From Flavobacterium sp. M31R6 (lineage in GTDB: Bacteria > Bacteroidota > Bacteroidia > Flavobacteriales > Flavobacteriaceae): a stretch of DNA of 64,000 nucleotides. Both the position numbers and the translations under genes were made by a program. This document shows, piece after piece, positions 63,143 to 64,000 of this stretch. Position 1 is the first letter of the stretch. Every line of letters starts with the position of its first letter. The stretch is taken from assembly GCF_013284035.1 (NCBI RefSeq), contig NZ_CP054141.1:186001-250000 (forward strand), written 5' to 3'. Below the pieces are notes generated by a model. The model searched no databases. It saw nothing but the letters and a program-made list of their open reading frames with translations, and was not told where the DNA came from.

Positions 63143-63859
63143 ATGTCAAAATTATATATAGTCCCTACTCCTATTGGCAACCTCGAAGACATGACTTTTC
63201 GTGCCATTAGGATTCTTAAAGAAGTAGATTTAATCCTTGCCGAAGACACTAGAACAAGCGGCAAACTGCTCAAGCATTTTGAGATCGGCACACACATGCA
63301 CAGTCATCATATGCATAACGAACACAAAACAATCGAAAATGTAATTTCCAGATTAAAAGCTGGTGAAAACATAGCCTTAATTTCTGATGCGGGAACACCA
63401 GCGATTTCCGATCCCGGATTTTTGCTCACTCGCGCTTGTATCGAAAACGGAATTGCAGTAGAATGTTTGCCTGGAGCAACGGCTTTTGTACCAGCTCTTG
63501 TCAACAGTGGTTTACCCAATGATAAATTTGTTTTTGAAGGTTTTCTTCCCGAAAAAAAAGGAAGACAAACCCGATATATGGAACTTGCCGAGGAAACCCG
63601 CACGATGATTCTATATGTTTCTCCACATAAATTGGTTAAAACCTTAGCCGAATTTATTACCTATTTTGGCGAAGACCGTACCATTTGTGTTTGCAGAGAA
63701 TTATCAAAACTACACGAAGAAAATGTTCGGGGAACTGCTCGAGAAGTACTCACACATTTTGAAAAAACAGCTCCTCGTGGTGAGATTGTCGTAGTGGTTG
63801 CAGGAAAAACAATTGTAAAAGAAGCCAAGAAAAGTAAATTTCAAAAAGACGAAGAATAA
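63143..63859 (+). CDS. rsmI: 16S rRNA (cytidine-1402-2'-O) methyltransferase
   Basis: RsmI methylates C1402 of 16S rRNA at the decoding centre. The 238-residue protein has the tetrapyrrole-methylase fold, with KLYIVPTPIGNLEDMTFRAI at the start, LAEDTRTSGKLLKHF next, and SDAGTPAISDPGFLL for SAM binding. It lacks the C-terminal extension of some longer forms. The gene that follows begins 4 bases later. Confidence 0.96.
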   Translation: MSKLYIVPTPIGNLEDMTFRAIRILKEVDLILAEDTRTSGKLLKHFEIGTHMHSHHMHNEHKTIENVISRLKAGENIALISDAGTPAISDPGFLLTRACIENGIAVECLPGATAFVPALVNSGLPNDKFVFEGFLPEKKGRQTRYMELAEETRTMILYVSPHKLVKTLAEFITYFGEDRTICVCRELSKLHEENVRGTAREVLTHFEKTAPRGEIVVVVAGKTIVKEAKKSKFQKDEE

Positions 63860-63863
63860 ATAT

Positions 63864-64000
63864 ATGAATATCAATACCTTTTTAGACAAACTAAAACAAA
63901 CTCCAACAGCGATAACATTCGCAGAAACGATTGCAACAATAGAAGAAAACTACACTTTTACGCCGACTGCTTTTAAAAACGGAGAACAACACAATGCAGC
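63864..64000 (+). CDS. HopJ-like protein, N-terminal part, cut by window edge
   Basis: The visible 45 codons start MNINTFLDKLKQTPTAITFA and continue through YTFTPTAFKNGEQHNAA, matching the HopJ type III effector family of small proteins (usually about 110 residues). In environmental bacteria its function is unknown. It lies 4 bases after rsmI. Confidence 0.8.
   Translation, partial: MNINTFLDKLKQTPTAITFAETIATIEENYTFTPTAFKNGEQHNA

Noticed and set aside
1..64000. CRISPR array
   Set aside because: No regular repeat-spacer pattern and no cas genes. The only regular repeats are the 21-base units in the AlbA_2 gene, the two 16-mers near oriT and short spacers after accB.

Overview
The window looks like a Flavobacterium-type (Bacteroidetes) chromosome. 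The DNA is AT-rich, several promoters carry the Bacteroidetes TAnnTTTG -7 element, genes mostly lack Shine-Dalgarno sequences, and the housekeeping genes are of flavobacterial type: fused murF-alr, the order DUF177-rpmF-fabH-accB-accC, and a TonB-dependent receptor with a carboxypeptidase-regulatory-like N-terminus. Dispersed intergenic repeats typical of these genomes also occur. All functional calls come from motifs, lengths and context read by eye; no database search was possible.

Layout. 1-4350 is core: lepA (cut by the left edge), dusB, an FtsX/LolE-like permease, rbfA and a methylmalonyl-CoA epimerase gene. A tRNA gene with anticodon CAT lies at 4354-4427. Its last 42 bases plus one (43 bp) recur exactly at 36929-36971, next to a tyrosine integrase gene at 35550-36776. 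The two copies bound a 32.5-kb integrated element. From 36972 to the right edge the core resumes: ribE, pdxA, DUF177-rpmF-fabH-accB-accC, an AraC-type membrane regulator, peptidases, an FAD oxidoreductase, mtgA, a TonB receptor, asd, mscL, murF-alr, a RelE/ParE toxin-antitoxin pair, tdk, rsmI and a cut hopJ-like gene.

The element reads as an integrative mobilizable element. Its left third holds maintenance genes: an excisionase-like HTH protein, a VapE-like helicase, a CHC2/Toprim-like primase, and a BtgA/BtgB-like mobilization pair. It has iteron-like TAGGTA repeats before the primase and a strong hairpin beside tandem repeats before btgA, which is a good oriT candidate. No conjugation (type IV secretion) genes are present, so transfer would need a helper.

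The middle and right parts are packed with probable anti-phage genes. In order they are a HEPN protein with a PD-(D/E)XK protein and an XRE regulator; a three-gene unit of unknown proteins, one apparently a duplicated degenerate nucleotidyltransferase/HEPN fold; a type IIG restriction-modification enzyme translationally coupled to a four-helix membrane protein; a SIR2-HerA pair (Nezha type); a second, solo SIR2 protein; an AlbA_2/RecG-like ATP-binding protein with palindromic repeats inside its gene; a 1228-residue YobI-like P-loop NTPase; and an AbiD/AbiF-family HEPN protein. Expected outputs are DNA cleavage, NAD depletion and RNA cleavage.

The least explained parts are the coupled type IIG and membrane protein, the HEPN/PD-(D/E)XK pair, the duplicated NTase/HEPN-like unit, the cluster of GTGCAC palindromes, a 304-bp gene graveyard holding pieces of two defence-gene types, and a GC-rich, hairpin-rich, apparently non-coding tract near the integrase.
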